Below, one piece after another: positions 24,231-27,762 of a DNA stretch of 27,762 bases. The stretch comes from CAZAMI01 sp964627805. GTDB lineage: Archaea > Thermoproteota > Thermoprotei_A > Sulfolobales > NBVN01. The notes beneath the pieces are model-generated. The model worked only from the letters and a program-made list of their open reading frames with translations, ran no database searches and was not told the DNA's origin. Every line of letters starts with the position of its first letter. Within the stretch, counting starts at the first letter, position 1. Where the stretch lies: assembly GCA_964627805.1 (NCBI GenBank), contig CAZVLA010000038.1:1-27762 (forward strand). Direction: 5' to 3'. The position numbers were made by a program, and so were the translations under genes.

Positions 24231-25056
24231 TAGCCTTAAGTCAGTCGTACTAGCTATTGCTTATAGGGAGTTCATATTCTTCAAGAGGTTCTTTAGTGAG
24301 TACTTCCTACTCTGGGTAATACCACTGATATTCTCACTAGGTATTGTGTTCCTACCAACAACCATAGCTAGTAGGGCAGCCGTACTTAGGAGGTTCAGTA
24401 CGGTAGTTGGTGGTTCATTCAGCTTCACTGAATTACTTACCTACGCACTATGCATGTCAGCTATCATGTCATTAGTAATAGCTATAGTTAGTGATGTGTT
24501 CCAGACGCTCCATCAGGAGTATAGGGTATTAGGTGCTATGGTTATGGTCCTTGAATCAACCTCAGTAACTACCTACGCATTAGCTACTGCATTCGTTAGG
24601 TCATTAATAATGGGTGTACTATCGACCCTCTACCTCGTAGCTGTACTACCGCTAATTAACGGGATTAACGGCTTAATCACCTACGCAACCCTCCTACCAC
24701 CCATAATCATCTCGAGCATAGCCCTAGGACTCTACTCCGTAGCTATAGCTATACCACTTACCTTCTACGTAAGACTGGATAGGCCTTGGACCGTAGCTAA
24801 TACCTTAGCACCTGCCTTACTAGCTGGTGCTGGTCTATACATACCTATTAAGTTGGTACCTATAGTCCTTAGGGCTATAGCCTACACAGCACCCGTACCT
24901 CAGCTATGCACTACTGTTAGGGTAGTTACGTTACTTAACGAACCTACTCAACTACCTTGGTTAATGGCGTTAGTAGTTGCCCTAGCTACGATCTACTCCC
25001 TAGTAACTACGTACTTAGGTAGGTTCTCGGACTCCATAGCTAGGAGGGGTGGGTGA
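24214..25056 (+). CDS. ABC-2 type permease 1
   Basis: The 280 residues show about six membrane helices: near 28-48 (YFLLWVIPLIFSLGIVFLP), 72-95, 115-140, 150-170, 195-215 and 245-265. The charged N-terminal helix KSVVLAIAYREFIFFKRFF is the coupling helix usual in ABC-2 exporters. It overlaps the ATPase gene by 17 bp and the second permease by 8 bp, so all three are one operon. The start is GTG at 24214; GTG 24223 is possible. Substrate unknown. Confidence 0.85.
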   Translation: MVGVGSSLKSVVLAIAYREFIFFKRFFSEYFLLWVIPLIFSLGIVFLPTTIASRAAVLRRFSTVVGGSFSFTELLTYALCMSAIMSLVIAIVSDVFQTLHQEYRVLGAMVMVLESTSVTTYALATAFVRSLIMGVLSTLYLVAVLPLINGINGLITYATLLPPIIISSIALGLYSVAIAIPLTFYVRLDRPWTVANTLAPALLAGAGLYIPIKLVPIVLRAIAYTAPVPQLCTTVRVVTLLNEPTQLPWLMALVVALATIYSLVTTYLGRFSDSIARRGG

Positions 25057-25849
25057 TTTGGGGCTTACTGAGGGGTTACGTAGGTTTACGCACCTACTCT
25101 ACATAGGTACTAACCTAGCTAGGATGCACGTAAGTAGTTACGTAGCATCAACCATAAATACCGTCCTGTGGTTCTCGATAGTATTCGTACCCACTACCCT
25201 CTTCTCACCTAACCCCCTCAAAGCCCTACACGTATTCCTACCAGGTACGATAGGGTTTACAGCAGCAGCTACTGGTATGTGGGTAGCTACGGAGTTCCTT
25301 AGGTGGTACGTGCATGAGGGCTTAACTGATATGTTTAGGGAGTGTGGGCTTAACGTATTCCATTACCTAGTCTGCGGATTCCACATTGACTTAATAACCC
25401 TCACCTTAGTTAGTTACTTAGCCGTTACTTCATTAGCTACAACCTACTTAGGAGTACCCATAACTCACGTACTACCTACTAACCCACTACTATTCGCTCT
25501 AGCCTTCATACTAGCAGTACCTGCCTACCTACTATGCGGTGCCTTAATCGCTTACCTGTACACAGTAACGCCTGTTGGTGGTGCGTGGACTAACTTAATC
25601 CAGATGGTCCTCATCGTAGGTACTATAGTACCCCCTAAAGTACTACCTAACCCCGAACTAGCACTAATCAATCCAGCAGTACTCGCTTCTGAATTAGCTA
25701 GGGCTTCCTACGGAGCTAACTTCATACCAGTAAATACCTTACTAGTACTAGCTACCCCACTAGCCCTAACGTACCTAGCCCTAGCCTACATCATCTCAAA
25801 GTACTGCGATAAGTACATAGCGAAGTACGGAATAAGGTTTAGGAGGTAA
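25049..25849 (+). CDS. ABC-2 type permease 2
   Basis: The 266 residues have about six hydrophobic helices and a short N-terminal amphipathic stretch (LRRFTHLLYIGTNLARMHV), the coupling helix expected in this family. Helices lie near residues 30-50, 60-80, 110-135, 145-170, 185-205 and 230-250. It differs from the first permease, so the exporter is probably a heterodimer. The start is GTG at 25049; TTG 25058 is a possible alternative. Last gene of the exporter operon, with no clear terminator downstream. Confidence 0.83.
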   Translation: MGDLGLTEGLRRFTHLLYIGTNLARMHVSSYVASTINTVLWFSIVFVPTTLFSPNPLKALHVFLPGTIGFTAAATGMWVATEFLRWYVHEGLTDMFRECGLNVFHYLVCGFHIDLITLTLVSYLAVTSLATTYLGVPITHVLPTNPLLFALAFILAVPAYLLCGALIAYLYTVTPVGGAWTNLIQMVLIVGTIVPPKVLPNPELALINPAVLASELARASYGANFIPVNTLLVLATPLALTYLALAYIISKYCDKYIAKYGIRFRR

Positions 25850-25867
25850 GCACACCCAGTACCGAAG

Positions 25868-26139
25868 CTAGACCTCAAGTAGGTCCTTAGGCCTTAAGAA
25901 CCTACCGTACCACTTACTGAACCCCTCATCACTAACTACGTGTAGTTCTATAGGTGCTTCAATAGCCCTAAAACCTCAACCATCACCTCATACCTTAAGT
26001 CCCTACTACCTGAACTTAGTGCGACGAGCACGTCAATATCACTAGCACCTACATACCTACCCTCCTCTAATAATCTCTCAGTATTCCTTAGGAAGGCATG
26101 GGCTCTCTTCTTGAGTGTCTCGGCTACCTCAAACGACAC
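25868..26139 (-). pseudogene. Decayed HEPN-MNT toxin-antitoxin remnant (fused and frameshifted)
   Basis: From GTG 26139 the frame reads SFEVAETLKKRAHAFLRN, then TERLLEEGRY, which fits the first helix of a HEPN protein. It passes directly into VGASDIDVLVAL, the metal-binding strand of an MNT nucleotidyltransferase, and runs to a stop at 25948. In another frame the conserved MNT C-terminus continues from about 25966: AIEAPIELHVVSDEGF, then SKWYGRFL, ending at the TAG 25868-25870. One lost base near 25964-25971 would explain the break. The missing parts are the HEPN catalytic Rx4-6H region and the MNT GSxxRG segment. The shared GRY at the junction suggests deletion between two adjacent genes. 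No working product is expected, though the 63-residue frame could be made. Confidence 0.72.
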
Positions 26140-26277
26140 TAGTTAAGCCATCAGTACTTCCTTAACTTACTACCTTAATTCACTCTTCCCCATTACTCCG
26201 TAGCTTAAGCCTAGGGTTACGTAGGTCAGCATGGACTAACTAATTAAAAATGAGTAATGAACTTACTTAGTAGTTAA
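26140..26277. other. Non-coding stretch between the remnant and the SDR gene
   Basis: The 138 bp hold no convincing frame. They include the A/T-rich CTAATTAAAAATGAG near 26240 and TAGTTAATTAG at the SDR stop. The region before the remnant start may contain its old promoter. Confidence 0.4.
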
Positions 26278-27024
26278 TTAGCAAGTTAACCTACCACCGT
26301 TAATTCCGAGGACCTGCCCCGTGATGAATCTTGAGGCTGGGGTTGCTAGGAAGTATATCGCCTCAGCAACGTCCTCGGGCTTACCTATGTCCTTTAGTGG
26401 GTGGAGCTCAGCTACCCTCCTACGCTTCTCTGGAGTATCTATTAACTCCCTAACTAAGTCAGTATCTATTACGCTAGGTGCTACTGCATTAACCCTTACC
26501 TTAGGTGCTAACTCAGTAGCTAACCTCCTAGTAAGTCCTATGACCCCCGCCTTAGCCGCACAGTAAGCTGCCGACGCGATTACGTTCCCTGTCTGACCAG
26601 CTATGCTAGCTAAATTCACTATACTAGCCCAAGGAGCTCTCCTAAGTAGTGGTAGGAAGTACTTAGTAACTAGGAAGGTACCGGTGAGGTTCACCTTAAT
26701 AATCCACTCCCACTCCTCCAGACTCGTCTCCTCAATACTCTTGAATGATATGACCCCAGCATTGTTAACCAGTACGTTGAGGTAGGGGACCCTCTTAGAG
26801 ACTAACTCGTAACCCTCCCTAACACTACCCTCATCACTAACGTCCATCCTGAAGTAGAACCCATCACCACCAACCTCCTTAAGCATCCTCAGAGTCTCCT
26901 CAGCAGCATCAGCCCTCCTAAAGTATGTGTAGATTACGTAGTAGCCCTCACGACCGAACTTAAGAACTACAGCCCTACCTATCCCCCTATCACCACCAGT
27001 AACTAGTACGTAACCCTTAACCAA
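26278..27024 (-). CDS. SDR-family NAD(P)-dependent oxidoreductase
   Basis: The 248 residues match the classical short-chain dehydrogenase/reductase family. Cofactor motif TGGDRGIG spans residues 9-16, NNAG 87-90, and the catalytic set is N112, S140, Y154 and K158 (Y-C-A-A-K). The C-terminal PLKDIGKPEDVAEAIYFLA and GQVLGINGG are typical of FabG/glucose-dehydrogenase-like members. The substrate is not decidable. After the second beta strand the residues TYFRR (about 33-37) are basic, which suggests NADP preference, an inference. The start is TTG at 27024. A/T-rich stretches at 27034-27074 may hold its promoter. It is a single gene between the HEPN-MNT remnant and an unrelated gene. Confidence 0.93.
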   Translation of the reverse strand: MVKGYVLVTGGDRGIGRAVVLKFGREGYYVIYTYFRRADAAEETLRMLKEVGGDGFYFRMDVSDEGSVREGYELVSKRVPYLNVLVNNAGVISFKSIEETSLEEWEWIIKVNLTGTFLVTKYFLPLLRRAPWASIVNLASIAGQTGNVIASAAYCAAKAGVIGLTRRLATELAPKVRVNAVAPSVIDTDLVRELIDTPEKRRRVAELHPLKDIGKPEDVAEAIYFLATPASRFITGQVLGINGGRLTC

Positions 27025-27081
27025 GCGTAACCACCACTAATTAAGTAATTCAGACCTAATCAATTAAAATAATTACTAAGG

Positions 27082-27762
27082 TTATGAAGCCCTAACCTGA
27101 ATTACTTCGTAAGTACCTAAGCCCGTACATGCCTCAATCCTTAATACGTAATCAACTACCGCCTTAATACCTACCTTAGCTACTCTATGCCACCCTAACT
27201 CATTCAGGTATATACCGTAGGTTATTGAGGACTCCCTACCTAATGACTTACTTACGTGGATACTTACGTACTCATTACTTAACTCCTTAGTGATTAAGTA
27301 ATTACTCCACACAACCTCATTACCGTAATCAATTAAGAACTCACTAGTGAGTAAGGCCTTAAACTTACCGATACCGCCGTCACTAATGAGTACCTCATTA
27401 CTTATGACTACTAAGTAGAGCCTACTTAACTCCCTAGGTACGTTAGTGAATCTAAGAACTGCGTAACCCCCACTAACTGACTTCAGCTCATCAGGTACGT
27501 CAGTAGCCTCCTCACCGCACTCACATATATCCCGTACGATACTTACTGAGTTAACTATGAAGTACTTACTAACGGCATCCCTACTCAACCCCTTACTAAG
27601 TATTAGTTCTAGCTTAACCCCACCATAATTAATTACCTTAACCCCCGACCCCTTAGAAACCCATAGTACGTAGTACAGCCTACACCCTAACCCATCATCA
27701 CTACATACCTTAAGTACTGAGTAATTACCCTTAACCGAGGGTATGGTGATTAAGTGGGTTAC
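27082..27762 (-). CDS. Unrecognised protein, 5' end beyond the window
   Basis: The frame runs from the stop at 27082 to the right edge without a stop, giving at least 227 residues. A TTG at 27588 looks like a start but is internal: the frame upstream of it stays open and its codons match the local style (INYGGVKLELILSKG just before). The protein looks beta-rich, with strands such as YAVLRFTNV and SRLYLVVISNEVLI. It contains an ICECGEE Cys pair and ends EVIQVRAS. No membrane helix or known motif is seen in the visible part. A surface or binding protein is possible, but no function is claimed. Confidence 0.62.
   Translation of the reverse strand, partial: VTHLITIPSVKGNYSVLKVCSDDGLGCRLYYVLWVSKGSGVKVINYGGVKLELILSKGLSRDAVSKYFIVNSVSIVRDICECGEEATDVPDELKSVSGGYAVLRFTNVPRELSRLYLVVISNEVLISDGGIGKFKALLTSEFLIDYGNEVVWSNYLITKELSNEYVSIHVSKSLGRESSITYGIYLNELGWHRVAKVGIKAVVDYVLRIEACTGLGTYEVIQVRAS

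Overview
The window looks like the chromosome of a hyperthermophilic or thermophilic archaeon of the Thermoproteota (Crenarchaeota), most like the Thermoproteales. The evidence is a tungsten-type aldehyde:ferredoxin oxidoreductase, an archaeal Lrp/AsnC regulator, a class III-like pilin signal peptide, TATA-type promoters placed for leaderless or short-leader transcripts, many TTG and GTG starts, and a strong preference for AGG (Arg), AGT (Ser), TTA/CTA (Leu), AAG (Lys) and GGT (Gly). The genus is not identifiable with confidence. No rRNA, tRNA, CRISPR array or intact insertion sequence was seen.

Layout. 1-386 (-): 5' part of an Lrp/AsnC regulator. 387-800: a divergent control region with two related 18-bp palindromes. 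801-4359 (+): a three-gene metabolic operon of aldehyde:ferredoxin oxidoreductase, homoserine dehydrogenase and a kynurenine-formamidase-like cyclase. 4381-6528 (-): three unrecognised genes in a tight run. 6580-7350 (-): a DUF4213/DUF364 protein. Its promoter faces that of a membrane protein at 7420-8508 (+), which is followed by an unrecognised protein with a possible C-terminal winged helix (8534-9976) and by SurE (10029-10841). 10951-12357 (+): a pilin-like secreted protein with eight cysteines.

12354-21266 is the most system-like part. A DUF58 protein and a MoxR AAA+ ATPase lie on the minus strand. Only 30 bp away, a plus-strand run encodes a secreted DUF4129 protein, a polytopic membrane protein, a small membrane protein, a DUF4350 protein, a PspC-domain membrane protein and a 630-residue protein. 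The last has the full outline of a GH13 alpha-amylase (CBM48-like domain, barrel, C-terminal beta domain) but lacks the catalytic nucleophile and the third catalytic Asp. MoxR and DUF58 proteins are known to work together as chaperone-like remodelling partners. The context suggests a membrane or envelope remodelling machine with a carbohydrate-sensing or scaffolding pseudoenzyme; that last step is inference.

21318-22226 (+) is a membrane-anchored metallo-beta-lactamase-fold hydrolase, convergent with a HAD hydrolase (22216-22923, -). 23238-25849 (+) is an ABC-2 type exporter of one ATPase and two permeases. 25868-26139 (-) is a decayed remnant that reads as the start of a HEPN protein fused to the end of an MNT nucleotidyltransferase, with one frameshift. 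26278-27024 (-) is an SDR oxidoreductase. 27082-27762 (-) is an unrecognised gene that runs off the right edge.
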